From Phycisphaerae bacterium (GTDB lineage: Bacteria > Planctomycetota > Phycisphaerae > SM23-33): a stretch of DNA of 47,652 nt. Made by a program: the position numbers and the translations under genes. Positions 36,440 through 45,675 of this stretch are shown here, one piece after another; within the stretch, counting starts at the first letter, position 1; each line of letters begins with the position of its first letter. The stretch spans positions 1 to 47,652 of the forward strand of contig JAFGJE010000174.1 of NCBI GenBank assembly GCA_016929245.1. Direction: 5' to 3'. A model generated the notes under the pieces. That model had not been told where the DNA came from. It ran no database searches and worked only from the letters and a program-made list of their open reading frames with translations.

Positions 36440-39400
36440 TTACTTCGTCGAAATTTCGCTGAGGCGTTGGTAATAGTGTCGCAGCGCCTCGCGGTATTCT
36501 TTCGGTTGGGGGGATTGCATGGCGTTGGTGATTTCGTCGAGTTGTTCCTTGGGAATGCTCTTCGACGTGTCGCGCTGAATGTCGAGTTCGCCGGTGAGCA
36601 TTTCCCGCGTCCGGCGGATCGCGCCGAGCGTGCTTTCCCGGCGGCGCAGGGCGTTTTGGTAGTCTCCCGCTTCCAGGTCGCGCCGCACGCGGTTCATCAG
36701 CAACACGGCCTGGTTCATGCGAAATCCCGCATAATCGCCGATCTTCAGTCGCGCCGCGACGCGTTCGGCGCGGTTGACGATACTCGCCTGCCGGCCGGCC
36801 AGGCGCTTTAGCTGTTCGGCTGTCGGAGCGGGGGTCGGTCCTTCCAGTCCTTCCGCGCCCGCGCCGCTGACCTTCCCGCCGCCGGTCGCCCCGCCGCCCG
36901 GATCGGTGGAAGCATCCTTGATCTGTCCTTTCTGGAACGGATCGTCGCTGAGGCGCGTGGGGGTGCGCCGTCCTCCTTTGCCGACGGCCTTGTCTTCCAC
37001 GTATTCACCGCTGCTCTTTCCGGATCGCCCTTCCCCGCTGCGGCCTTGGATTTCGCTCGTGTTGGGCAACCGGTTGCCGGTGACGCCCTGGGCGTTCATG
37101 TTCGAGATCGGCCCGTCCACGGCGTCCCAGCCGATGCCCTTGTCGCCGGACATCGTCGCCTTGCTCGAAATATCGTCCATCTCCTCGAACAAATCCTCCT
37201 CCTCTTCCAGCAGTTCGGCCATCAGGTCTTCCAGTTCCGTCGGGAGCTCCGCCTGTTCGATGTTGTCCTGCGCCTCGGGCGCCTCCATATCCCACCGGAT
37301 GCGGTCCGGCGTGTCGGGCAGCCACTTTTCGAGGTTGGCGGTCAAACTCTCGGCGTTCTCCAGGCCGTTCTCTTCGCACGCGGTGGCGATTTCGACGGCC
37401 TTCGCTTGCAGGGCGTCCCTGGCCATCGTCACGTCGGCCTTGACGGACAGAAGCTCCTTCAGCAGCGAAGGATTGGCGAAATCCTGTTCGGCGAATTTGG
37501 AGAAATCCGTGAAGGCTTCGTTGAGGAATTTCTCCCATTGATCCTGCGAGGCGATTAGGTCGTCCAACAGTTTCCGATCGGCGGGAGTGAAATCGTCCAG
37601 CGCCTTTTTATTCAGCCGCCGTGAGGCTTCGATGATTTTCTTCTGATCGGCGGTGAATTTTTGTAATGCCGCGTTGAGTTCCTCCCGCTTTTCACGCCGC
37701 GAATCGGCGGGCAGGTCTTCCCCGGATTTTTGCTCGATGTCCTGAAATTGCTTCGCCAGGATCGGTGCAATCGCGAGCATTTCCCGCAACGCGGCGATGA
37801 TCGCGTCCTGCGTCCGGAGCAACGGATTGCAGAGCGCCGGAAGTTGCTTTTTGTCCGTCACCGTTCTTAGCGCTTCCGATTGCTCGACGGCAAGGTTCGC
37901 TTCACGATTCGTCAAGAACACCAACGCTTTGCGTAGATCGTCCATCGTCGGTGCAAAAGGAAAGGTGTTCGACAAAGAAGACAAATCGCCGTGAATTCGT
38001 TTCTGCCCGTCATACACGGCTTGCCCGTTCCGCGACGTTTCGATCTGTGTTCGATCCGATGATGATAGAAGAGAGGTTCGAACGCGCAGTTTCGTCTGAA
38101 GCTCCAGGAAAGCAAGTAATCGTTGCTGAAACTCCTGGAGTCTTCTTGTGCGATCGGCCTGGATTTTGGCGGGAGGTTGGACGCGAACTCGATACAGCGG
38201 AGTTTTCGTCGTCCGCGGGCCTTCCAACGCGCCCAGCTTCCGGTTGTCCGTCGCGACGGCCTGGTAGACCACCACGTCCCCGACGGCGAATTCTTTCAAT
38301 GACCAGGGAAATGTGACGGATAGTTTCTTCTTTCCGTCGAGTTTCACCTGAAACGCGGGGACGGATTTTAGCGGCTGACCTTCCCGCCCGGCCTGGAGTT
38401 GCAGCTCCGTGAATCCGTAATCGTCCGAGGCATTGATACGAACCGGCAGCGTCCCGCCGGCGGGAGCGTCCGCTTCGCGGGTGGGAGACGCGATTGAAAC
38501 CTTCGGCGGCGCGTCGGGGATGGCGAGAATTTGAAAAAATTCCTCCCCCCTGCCGTCCGGCAGGCGAAGCAACTCCCGCTCATCTTCACCGAAAAACAAA
38601 ATCCGATACCCGCCGTCACCGCGAACGGTGAATCGTGTCGCGAACGTTTTCCCGCCGTCGCGGCGGTCCATGTCCACGCGCCGATTCGTTTTGAACTCAG
38701 ATACGCCCCGCGCGACGGGCTGATTCAGACGCACGGAAACCGTCGCCAGGCTCCCCGTCGGCGCTTCGAGATCCCCGCCGGCGGGGGATAGCGTCACGTT
38801 TCGTTCCGACAGGCGCGTGTATTCGGGATATTCATATCGCACGTCAAACTGATCGAGATGCAATGAGCGCAGTCCCACGCGATACCATTGCTTTCGAGCC
38901 GGCCAGCGCCCTTTTTGGTTTCGATTTTCCGCGCGAACGAAATACCGCAAAGGTTCGTGGACGGCTTCGACGCGATATTCAAATACCGTCGCGTCGGTTT
39001 CGCTCGGTGACGATTCAACGAGATACATTCGCCCGGGCGTATCGTCGCCGTCAAAAACAACATGCGCCTGAGTATCCTCATCGGGAGAAGATCGCACCGC
39101 CAGGCGAATCGTCACGGGATCGGAAGGAAACACTTCCGCGTCGCCGGGCGCGAGGGAAACCAGCGGGAGGGTATTGTTCGCGGGGACGTACGCGCCGGGA
39201 CGCAGCACAGCCAGGGCGCCCCGTCGAAACACGCCCGGCTGAAGCGCGATGAACGTCGCCAGGACGATCCCCGCCGCCAAGGCAATCCCCGCGGCGCCGC
39301 CCAACGGTCGCAGCGAGACGCTCCGTCGCAAATCCACGTGTCCCACGCGGCCGACGGTTTCATAAATGGCGGATTGCACCAGCGCGGGGGAGGGTTGGTC

Positions 39401-39772
39401 GGCGTCGCGGGCGAGTTGAACCGTGTTGATCAGGTCGTTGCGAAGCTCCGGCCGGCGGGATTCGACGAACCGGGCCGCCTGGGCGAGATTGAAACGACGG
39501 AACAGCGAACGGACGACCAATCCCAACGCCGCCGCCCACAGAACGAGCACTCCCGCCAGGCCCCCCCACCGCAGCGTCGCGGGCGGCTGATCGGACCAAT
39601 ATCCGCACAGGGACACGAGGAACAATCCCGCTGCCGAGATCCCCACGGCCAGGAACAGCGTCCGAAACACCCCGACCAGCCAACAGCGATTCCGCACACC
39701 GTCCAGGACGGCCTGGATGTCCTCCACGCCCGAATACCGAGCGCCGACGGATATTTCATTCGTCGAATCCAT
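36440..39772 (-). CDS. Large membrane-anchored coiled-coil protein, DUF4175-like
   Basis: The 1110-residue protein has three N-terminal hydrophobic helices (about residues 31-57, GGLAGVLVLWAAALGLVV near 70-88, and GAAGIALAAGIVLATFIAL near 158-177). A large periplasm-like beta-rich part follows, with repeats of APGDAEVFPSDPVTIRL style, then a long charged helical part (residues about 540-850). It ends in a low-complexity linker and a helical tail. This layout resembles DUF4175-type proteins found with MoxR/BatA-type aerotolerance clusters, but no MoxR gene is here. GGGAG lies 4 bases before the ATG. It follows htpX by 44 bases, in a lemA-htpX operon, pointing to an envelope-stress role. Confidence 0.7.
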   Translation of the reverse strand: MDSTNEISVGARYSGVEDIQAVLDGVRNRCWLVGVFRTLFLAVGISAAGLFLVSLCGYWSDQPPATLRWGGLAGVLVLWAAALGLVVRSLFRRFNLAQAARFVESRRPELRNDLINTVQLARDADQPSPALVQSAIYETVGRVGHVDLRRSVSLRPLGGAAGIALAAGIVLATFIALQPGVFRRGALAVLRPGAYVPANNTLPLVSLAPGDAEVFPSDPVTIRLAVRSSPDEDTQAHVVFDGDDTPGRMYLVESSPSETDATVFEYRVEAVHEPLRYFVRAENRNQKGRWPARKQWYRVGLRSLHLDQFDVRYEYPEYTRLSERNVTLSPAGGDLEAPTGSLATVSVRLNQPVARGVSEFKTNRRVDMDRRDGGKTFATRFTVRGDGGYRILFFGEDERELLRLPDGRGEEFFQILAIPDAPPKVSIASPTREADAPAGGTLPVRINASDDYGFTELQLQAGREGQPLKSVPAFQVKLDGKKKLSVTFPWSLKEFAVGDVVVYQAVATDNRKLGALEGPRTTKTPLYRVRVQPPAKIQADRTRRLQEFQQRLLAFLELQTKLRVRTSLLSSSDRTQIETSRNGQAVYDGQKRIHGDLSSLSNTFPFAPTMDDLRKALVFLTNREANLAVEQSEALRTVTDKKQLPALCNPLLRTQDAIIAALREMLAIAPILAKQFQDIEQKSGEDLPADSRREKREELNAALQKFTADQKKIIEASRRLNKKALDDFTPADRKLLDDLIASQDQWEKFLNEAFTDFSKFAEQDFANPSLLKELLSVKADVTMARDALQAKAVEIATACEENGLENAESLTANLEKWLPDTPDRIRWDMEAPEAQDNIEQAELPTELEDLMAELLEEEEDLFEEMDDISSKATMSGDKGIGWDAVDGPISNMNAQGVTGNRLPNTSEIQGRSGEGRSGKSSGEYVEDKAVGKGGRRTPTRLSDDPFQKGQIKDASTDPGGGATGGGKVSGAGAEGLEGPTPAPTAEQLKRLAGRQASIVNRAERVAARLKIGDYAGFRMNQAVLLMNRVRRDLEAGDYQNALRRRESTLGAIRRTREMLTGELDIQRDTSKSIPKEQLDEITNAMQSPQPKEYREALRHYYQRLSEISTK

Positions 39773-39816
39773 GATCTCCCAACACTACTTATTCTATGCC
39801 GGGTGGATGTAAAGTT

Positions 39817-40800
39817 TCAGACCGCCAACGAGCGGAGACGTTGGATTCGGTCTTTGATGGGCGGATGGGTGTCGAAGACGCTCTTGGAGCGTTCCTCGAA
39901 TTTCTTGATGGGATGGACGATGTACAGCGGCGCGGTGGCGCGGTTGGCGACTTCCAGCACTTCCGGATCGCCGGCGAGTTTCGCCAGGGCGCTCGCCAGG
40001 CCGTCCGGGTTGCGCGTCAGTTCCACGCTCCCGGCGTCGGCGAGGTATTCGCGCTGACGGGACAGCGCCATCTGGAGGATGCGCGCGAGAATCGGCGCGA
40101 TGATCGCCAGGACGATCGCGATCACGAGCAGAACCGCCTGGGCCGCCCCGCCGCCGCGGTCGCTGCTGCCGCGTCGGCGTCGTCCGCCGCCGAACCACAG
40201 GCTTCGCAGGAACACGTCGCAGAGCATCACGAGACATCCGACCATGACCGCCATCAGCGTCGCGTACAGAATGTCGTAATGTCGCACGTGACTGAGCTCA
40301 TGGGCCATCACGCCCTGGAGTTCGTCGCGGGAGAGTTTCTGTCGCAGGCCCGTCGTGATGGCGACCGAGGCGTGTTTGGGATTTCGCCCGGTCGCGAAGG
40401 CGTTCATCGCCGAATCCTGGATCAGGTAGATTTTCGGCATGGGAACCCCGCCGGCGAGGGTGAGTTCCTCCACGACGTTGAACAACTGCGGATCGTCGGA
40501 TTTTTTGATCTCGCGGGCCTTGCTGATCCCCAACAGCGCGCTGCTTCCGCCGTAGTAGCTCAGCAGTGTCAGAAAAAACGCGATGACCGCCGCGACGGCG
40601 GCCACGGCAATACTGAACGACCAGTTCCAACCCGCCGTTTCGACAGGTCGGCCGTGGGCGTCAACATCCGGTTCGTATCCGCCCCAGACCAGGCCGATGA
40701 TCAACCCGATCCCGATAAAGACGATAAAAAATCCCAGGATCAGCCAGAAGCTGTTCCGCTTGTTCTTCGCGATTAATGTATGAAACGTTTCGACAGCCAT
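39817..40800 (-). CDS. htpX: HtpX-type M48 membrane metalloprotease
   Basis: HtpX degrades misfolded inner-membrane proteins. The 327-residue product has the zinc motif HELSH in MAHELSHVRHYDILY (near residue 165), followed by a third zinc ligand in SRQREYLADAGSVELT (Glu near 240). Four membrane helices are visible (about residues 17-40, 60-82, 175-197 and 212-240). A Gly/Arg-rich loop (GGGRRRRGSSDRGGG) sits between helices three and four. The frame's first Met is at 40815, but I use ATG 40800 (MAVETFHT). It follows lemA, a partner seen in many bacteria. Confidence 0.92.
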   Translation of the reverse strand: MAVETFHTLIAKNKRNSFWLILGFFIVFIGIGLIIGLVWGGYEPDVDAHGRPVETAGWNWSFSIAVAAVAAVIAFFLTLLSYYGGSSALLGISKAREIKKSDDPQLFNVVEELTLAGGVPMPKIYLIQDSAMNAFATGRNPKHASVAITTGLRQKLSRDELQGVMAHELSHVRHYDILYATLMAVMVGCLVMLCDVFLRSLWFGGGRRRRGSSDRGGGAAQAVLLVIAIVLAIIAPILARILQMALSRQREYLADAGSVELTRNPDGLASALAKLAGDPEVLEVANRATAPLYIVHPIKKFEERSKSVFDTHPPIKDRIQRLRSLAV

Positions 40801-40821
40801 GATGCTGGATTCCATCCGTAC

Positions 40822-40931
40822 GAGAACGCGAATAAGACGAATAAGAACGAATAAGAACGAATAAGACGAATTCTTTTTTAATTAAAAAATCATTCGCGTA
40901 ATTCGGTCTTATTCGTCTTATTCGCGTTCTC
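40822..40931. repeat. 24-bp perfect inverted repeat with GAATAAGAAC tandem words
   Basis: GAGAACGCGAATAAGACGAATAAG (40822-40845) is the exact complement of 40908-40931. Between them the word GAATAAGAAC is repeated in tandem, and ATTCGCGTAATTCGGT follows. It fills the lemA-htpX spacer and would form a long AU-rich hairpin in their shared mRNA. Confidence 0.75.
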
Positions 40932-40943
40932 TTTTTTTCCTGT

Positions 40944-41513
40944 TCAGAACGAAACCTTCGGCGCTTCGCGCTGGGCGGTGTCGGTCAACTCGAACATGTC
41001 TCGCCTGGTGAAGTTGAACATGCCCGCGATGATGTTGTTCGGAAACTTCTGCGTGGCGATGTTGTAGACCGCGACCGAGTCGTTGTAATGCTGCCGTGAG
41101 AAGGCGATCTTGTTTTCCGTGCTGGTCAGTTCTTCCTGCAACTGGGCGAAGTTCTCGTTGGCTTTCAGGTTCGGGTAGGCTTCCGACAGGGCGAAGAGCT
41201 TGTTCAGCGCGCCGGTGAGCATGTTCTCCGCTTCCGCCTGCTGGGGCACGCCCTGGGCGCTGATGGCGGCGTTGCGAGCCTGGATCACGTTCTCCAGCGT
41301 TTCCTTCTCGTGGGCGGCGTAGCCCTTGACCGTCTCGACGAGGTTCGGGATCAGGTCGTAGCGGCGCTTCAGTTGCACGTCGATCTGCGCCCAGGCTTCG
41401 TCGCAGCGGATGCGCTTCTGCACCAGGCCGTTGTAGATGGCGATGATGGACAGAATGATCAAAACCACCACGCCGATGACGATGTACAGTCCGATCATGG
41501 CTGACGCTAACAT
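40944..41513 (-). CDS. lemA: LemA family membrane protein
   Basis: The 189-residue LemA-type protein has one N-terminal membrane helix (GLYIVIGVVVLIILSIIAIYNGLV, about residues 8-31). A helical bundle with the conserved family text follows: CDEAWAQIDVQLKRRYDLIPNLVETVKGYAAHEKETLENVIQARN, SENKIAFSRQHYNDSVAVYN-like text, and FPNNIIAG. I use ATG 41513; the ORF track start at 41552 is in the leader. LemA proteins are often paired with htpX, as here, but their exact role is unknown; membrane quality control is the usual inference. Confidence 0.92.
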   Translation of the reverse strand: MLASAMIGLYIVIGVVVLIILSIIAIYNGLVQKRIRCDEAWAQIDVQLKRRYDLIPNLVETVKGYAAHEKETLENVIQARNAAISAQGVPQQAEAENMLTGALNKLFALSEAYPNLKANENFAQLQEELTSTENKIAFSRQHYNDSVAVYNIATQKFPNNIIAGMFNFTRRDMFELTDTAQREAPKVSF

Positions 41514-41579
41514 GGATAGAACCCTTTCTCCCCGAACTCCGGGGTTTTTCATCCTTCATTCAACACCCGGGTTTGCCTG

Positions 41580-41606
41580 TTGACATCCCTGAGTGCAATC
41601 TACAGC
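41580..41606 (+). promoter_or_regulatory. Weak candidate der promoter
   Basis: A consensus -35, TTGACA (41580-41585), is followed after a short 15-bp spacer by TACAGC (41601-41606). The -35 is perfect but the spacing is poor, so this is tentative. Just upstream, CCCCG-AACTC-CGGGG and five T residues (41530-41549) look like a plus-strand terminator that would insulate der from antisense reading of lemA. Confidence 0.3.
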
Positions 41607-41686
41607 GTACCGAAGCGTCGCGGGAAATGCAAGTCGGCGGCGGCATTTGGTTGCCTGAATCGCCCCGGCAAGGTACAGTGTGCGGC

Positions 41687-43045
41687 ATGTCGTTACCGGT
41701 AGTCGCCATTGTGGGTCGGCCCAACGTCGGCAAGAGCAGTCTGCTGAATTGCCTGGCGGGTCGACGGATATCGATTGTGGACGCCACGCCCGGCGTGACG
41801 CGCGACCGCGTGAGCACGACGCTGGCGCTGGGCGAGGGGGATTCCGTGCGCTACGTCGAACTCGTCGACACGGGCGGGATGGGCGTGGAGGACGTGGACC
41901 ATCTGACGGAACACGTCGAGAACCAGATTCTCTACAGCATCGCGGCCGCCAACCTGGTGCTGTTCGTCGTCGACGCGCGGGAAGGAATCGTCTCGCTCGA
42001 CAAGCACGTCGCCCAGCAGCTTCGCCGGCACGACAAGCAGGTGATCCTGGTCGCCAACAAGATCGACCAGGCCGGCGTGCTGACGGAACTGGGCGAACTG
42101 ACGCGCCTGGGATTCGGCGAACCCGTCCCCGTCAGCGCCGCCCACAAGCAGAACCTCCACGACCTGCTGGACGTCATGATCGACCGCCTGGGCGAACTCC
42201 CGGCGGACATTCCGCCCGAACCGGTGCTGAAACTCGCCGTCGTCGGAAAGCGCAACGCCGGCAAGAGCACGTTCATCAACGCGCTGGCGGGCGAGGATCG
42301 CCTGATCGTCTCGGAAACCCCCGGAACCACGCGCGACAGCGTGGACGTGGAGATCGAATTCGAGGGCAAGCACCTGGTGCTGATCGACACGGCCGGCGTG
42401 AAGAAGAAGAACAAGTTCGCCAACGACATCGAATTCTACAGCCAGCACCGCGCCCTGCGATCCGTCCGCCGGGCCGACGTGGTGGCGATGCTGATCGACG
42501 CGTCCGTGCCCGTTTCGCAGGTGGACAAAAGCCTCGCCGGCATGATCGCGGAGGAACACAAACCCGTCGTCATCGTCGTGAACAAGTGGGATCTCGCCAA
42601 AGGCGTCGCGACCGGCGAGGACTATATCGAATATTTCGAGAAAACCTTTCCCGAACTGTCCTACGCGCCGATCAGCCTGACGGCCGCGAAGGACGGCGTG
42701 AACCTGCATGAAACCATCGCGCTGGCGGGGCAACTGTTCGGACAGGCTTCGCATCGCGTCACGACGGCCAAGCTCAACGAAGCCATCCGGCAGATTCTCC
42801 AAAAGCGCGGGCCCAGCCACAAACGCGGCACAAAACCGCCGAAAATCTATTACGCCTCGCAGGTGGCGGTCGAACCGCCGACGATCGTGTGCTTCGTCAA
42901 CGATCCGCGAAGTTTCGACCAGAGCTACCAGCGATTCCTGACCAACCAGCTTCGCGAATACCTCCCCTTCGCCGAAGTGCCCATCCGCGTGTTCTTCCGG
43001 AAACGCGAACGAAGCGAAGCGAAATTCCAGAACGACGGCCTATAA
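41687..43045 (+). CDS. der: Ribosome-assembly GTPase Der (EngA)
   Basis: Der has two tandem GTPase domains and helps assemble the 50S subunit. The first domain shows GRPNVGKSSLLN (G1), DTGG (G3) and NKID (G4). The second shows GKRNAGKSTFINAL, an unusual G1 where GRPNVGKS is normal, then DTAGV and NKWDL. A KH-like C-terminal domain follows (PPTIVCFVNDPRSFDQSYQRFLTNQLREYLPFAEVPIRVFFRKR). The start is ATG 41687 (MSLPVVAIVGRP), giving 452 residues. The ORF track's 38 extra residues are non-coding. The larger opposite-strand ORF here is a shadow. Confidence 0.95.
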   Translation: MSLPVVAIVGRPNVGKSSLLNCLAGRRISIVDATPGVTRDRVSTTLALGEGDSVRYVELVDTGGMGVEDVDHLTEHVENQILYSIAAANLVLFVVDAREGIVSLDKHVAQQLRRHDKQVILVANKIDQAGVLTELGELTRLGFGEPVPVSAAHKQNLHDLLDVMIDRLGELPADIPPEPVLKLAVVGKRNAGKSTFINALAGEDRLIVSETPGTTRDSVDVEIEFEGKHLVLIDTAGVKKKNKFANDIEFYSQHRALRSVRRADVVAMLIDASVPVSQVDKSLAGMIAEEHKPVVIVVNKWDLAKGVATGEDYIEYFEKTFPELSYAPISLTAAKDGVNLHETIALAGQLFGQASHRVTTAKLNEAIRQILQKRGPSHKRGTKPPKIYYASQVAVEPPTIVCFVNDPRSFDQSYQRFLTNQLREYLPFAEVPIRVFFRKRERSEAKFQNDGL

Positions 43046-43197
43046 TGGAATTGCGGATTGCGAAATGCGGACCTGTGCCATAGGTATTGTGGATTGAAAA
43101 TAAACACAAATAGAATCGTCTTTCTTTGTGATCTTCGTGTTCTTTGTGACCTTCGTGATTTCTTCGATTCTATGTTCCGGACAGGAGACCTGAACGT

Positions 43198-44610
43198 ATG
43201 GCGTTTGACTATGATCTGATCGTGATCGGTATGGGTCCGGCGGGGATGGCGGTTTCCGCGATGGGCGCGGAGATGGGGTTGAAGGTCGCCGCGATCGAGG
43301 CCGACCGGATCGGCGGGGAGTGCATGAACGTCGGCTGTATTCCCTCCAAAGCGCTGCTGCGGATGGCCAAGGTGCGGGCGGTGTTCGACAAGCTCACGGA
43401 CTACGGCCTGTCGCGAAGCCCGAAACCCGACGTGCTCGATCCGTTCCCGCGGATTCATCGCCACCTGGATTTCATCAACGAGAAAAAAACGATCAAAATG
43501 TTCGACAAGGTCGAATTGATCCTGCGCGAAGGCAAGGCGGGATTCGTCGACGATCACACGGTGGAAGTCGGATCGCGCCGTTTGAGCGCCAAGCGCATTT
43601 TCATCTGCACGGGCACCAAGCCGGCCCTTCCGCCCATCGAGGGTCTGGACCGGATCGACGTCCTGACGAACGAAACCATATTTGATCTCGACGGAATCCC
43701 CGCGTCGCTGCTGGTACTCGGCGGCGGCGCGATCGCCTGCGAGATGGCCCAGGCGTTCGCCCGATTGGGAAGCAACGTGACGATCGTCATGCGAGGATCG
43801 GCCATACAGTGGCGGGAAGACGCCGACGGCGTGGCGCTGGTGCAGGAAGCGTTTCGGAAGGAAGGGATCGATCTGAAACCGAATCGAACCATGACCCGCG
43901 TCGAACAGCGCGGCCGACAAGTGATTCTGCGCACGACCGAAGACGGCGAGATCGTCGCGGATCGCGTGCTGTCGGCGACCGGACGTCGCATGGCTTTTGA
44001 GGATCTGCACCTCGAAAACGCCGGTGTGAACTACACGGACAAGGGAATCACCGTCGATCCATTTCTTCGCACGTCCCGGAAGCACATTTACGCCGTCGGC
44101 GACTGCAACGGTTTCGCGCAGCTTTCCCACGCCGCGATGCACCAGGGAATGATCGCCCTGATCAACGCGATGTCCCCCCGGCCGCTGAAAAAGGACTACC
44201 GGTCTTTCGTCGTCCCGTGGACGATGTTCACCGAACCGCAGTTCTCCCACGTCGGCCCGCGCGAAAGCGAACTGAAGCGGCGCGGCGTCCGCTACGAAAC
44301 GATCAAGGTTCGACACGAGGACTACGGAGCCGCCATCGCGGAAGAACTCGGGAAAGGATTCGTGAAAATCCATTGCAGTCCCGGCGGGAAGATTTACGCC
44401 GCCTGCATCGTCGGCGAAGGATCCGGAGAAATGATCAACGAGTGGGCGCTGGCGATCCAGAACAACATCCGCATGCACAAGATTCTCTTCCAGCAGCATT
44501 CCTTCCCGACGATGGGCTTTTTGAGCAAACGGGCCGCGGAAACGTGGATGATGAAGCGGATGCAATCGTCATGGCTGCGCAAAATCGCCGCCTGGATGTA
44601 CCGGCGGTAA
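43198..44610 (+). CDS. FAD-dependent pyridine nucleotide-disulfide oxidoreductase
   Basis: The 470-residue protein belongs to the class I disulfide reductases (dihydrolipoamide dehydrogenase, mercuric reductase, glutathione reductase). It has the FAD loop GMGPAGMAVSAMGAEMG, the redox pair C42/C47 in GGECMNVGCIPSK, the NAD loop LVLGGGAIACEMAQAFARLG, and the second FAD motif YAVGDCNGF. The C-terminus lacks the usual His-Glu pair (HPTxSE). It reads QHSFPTMGFLSKRAAETWMMKR, followed by a basic, aromatic helix (LRKIAAWMYRR) that could touch the membrane. So its disulfide partner is unlikely to be lipoamide. AGGAGA lies 9 bases before the ATG. Confidence 0.85.
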   Translation: MAFDYDLIVIGMGPAGMAVSAMGAEMGLKVAAIEADRIGGECMNVGCIPSKALLRMAKVRAVFDKLTDYGLSRSPKPDVLDPFPRIHRHLDFINEKKTIKMFDKVELILREGKAGFVDDHTVEVGSRRLSAKRIFICTGTKPALPPIEGLDRIDVLTNETIFDLDGIPASLLVLGGGAIACEMAQAFARLGSNVTIVMRGSAIQWREDADGVALVQEAFRKEGIDLKPNRTMTRVEQRGRQVILRTTEDGEIVADRVLSATGRRMAFEDLHLENAGVNYTDKGITVDPFLRTSRKHIYAVGDCNGFAQLSHAAMHQGMIALINAMSPRPLKKDYRSFVVPWTMFTEPQFSHVGPRESELKRRGVRYETIKVRHEDYGAAIAEELGKGFVKIHCSPGGKIYAACIVGEGSGEMINEWALAIQNNIRMHKILFQQHSFPTMGFLSKRAAETWMMKRMQSSWLRKIAAWMYRR

Positions 44611-44625
44611 TACAAAAACCTTGAT

Positions 44626-44726
44626 TGTCATCCTGAGCGAAGCGCAGCGAAGTCGAAGGACCTCACGGGTAGCTTGGCGTTAGATCCTTCGACTTCGCTC
44701 GAAGAGTCGCTCCGCTCAGGATGACA
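44626..44726. repeat. Dispersed palindrome, copy G
   Basis: The left arm TGTCATCCTGAGCGAAGCGCAGCGAAGTCGAAGGACC faces a right arm GATCCTTCGACTTCGCTCGAAGAGTCGCTCCGCTCAGGATGACA. It lies between two convergent genes, the disulfide reductase and the third AraC gene. Confidence 0.83.
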
Positions 44727-44734
44727 ACTTGATA

Positions 44735-45559
44735 TTACGGTCCGAAGCGATTTTTCCGCGCGCGGAAAGCGCTGGGCGACAGGCCCGCGACGCGTTTGAA
44801 GGTTTTGGAAAAGTGAAACGCGTCGGAAAACGCCAGTTGCCCTGCAATGGATTCCAGCGTTTCGTCGGAATTCCATAATACCTGTTGCCCGCGTTCAATG
44901 CGTCGGCGCAGCACGTAACGCATCGGCGGGATTCCCATCGCCTTGACGAACTGACGCGAGAAATACGTCGGCGCCCGATGAAACAACCCCGCCAGTTCCG
45001 CCAGCGTGATTCGACGATGCAGATTCGCGTCGATATACTGGAGCACCGGACTGAAACGTCGCAATTCCTCGCGGCGATCTTCCTGCTTGTTTCTATCCCC
45101 AGCCGCGAGAAACGGGCTGAGCAGTTGCAGCAGCAGACCTTTGACTTCCAGCTCCTTTCCCGGCGAATTTCCCTTCCAGGCGACGATGATTTCCTCCAGC
45201 CGCATGACGATTTTCCCGATGTCCTTCGGCTGAAGATCCAGGGGACAGCCTAGATAGTCAAACAGGTCCATATCCCCCAGCACCGCGGCCGTGAAGTGTA
45301 TGTATAAAACTCGCGCCCGACGGCTGCAATGAAAGCGCACTGTGGTATTGGCGGGGATGACATGCAGTCCGCCGGTGCGCATATCCTGCCGCCGCCCGTG
45401 ATGCGTCACGTCCGCGTTCCCCGATACCACGCAGTACATTCGCGCGTAGGGATCGCGCGACGTTCGATCCGGGCCGCAAGGCAAACCCCAGGTCGAATCG
45501 ATTCGCGCGAGATTGGCGGCCAGGACTTCGCAACGCAGACTGTCCAAAGGATTCCACAT
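44735..45559 (-). CDS. AraC family transcriptional regulator (third of three)
   Basis: The 274-residue protein has an N-terminal sensor (YCVVSGNADVTHHGRRQDM, LHVIPANTTVRFHCSRRARVLYIHF). The C-terminal AraC domain contains ITLAELAGLFHRAPTYFSRQFVKAMGIPPMRYVLRRRIERG and LESIAGQLAFSDAFHFSKTFKRVAGLSPSAFR. It is divergent from the URO-D-fold gene at 45676, and the AT-rich 116 bases between them hold CATG-containing repeats at a 20-bp period. The ligand is not known. Confidence 0.9.
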   Translation of the reverse strand: MWNPLDSLRCEVLAANLARIDSTWGLPCGPDRTSRDPYARMYCVVSGNADVTHHGRRQDMRTGGLHVIPANTTVRFHCSRRARVLYIHFTAAVLGDMDLFDYLGCPLDLQPKDIGKIVMRLEEIIVAWKGNSPGKELEVKGLLLQLLSPFLAAGDRNKQEDRREELRRFSPVLQYIDANLHRRITLAELAGLFHRAPTYFSRQFVKAMGIPPMRYVLRRRIERGQQVLWNSDETLESIAGQLAFSDAFHFSKTFKRVAGLSPSAFRARKNRFGP

Positions 45560-45675
45560 GAATACACAAGATTATACATGCCTCTAGCTGATTCATCCAT
45601 GGTAATTCTTTAACTATATATGATCTAATACAGATACGGGTTTATTGTATCACTAATATCATACATGGACTTCAA
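45551..45675. promoter_or_regulatory. Divergent AraC / URO-D control region with 20-bp-spaced repeats
   Basis: ATTCCACATG (45551), ATTATACATG (45571) and ATTCATCCATG (45591) start at exact 20-bp steps; the first overlaps the AraC start codon. The rest is AT-rich with words such as ATATCATACATGG. The pattern resembles AraC half-sites, but the repeats are short and could be chance. Confidence 0.4.

Noticed and set aside
42925-44565. 546-residue minus-strand ORF opposite the disulfide reductase
   Set aside because: Shadow of the reductase and the der 3' end; the His/Arg-rich text has no domain.
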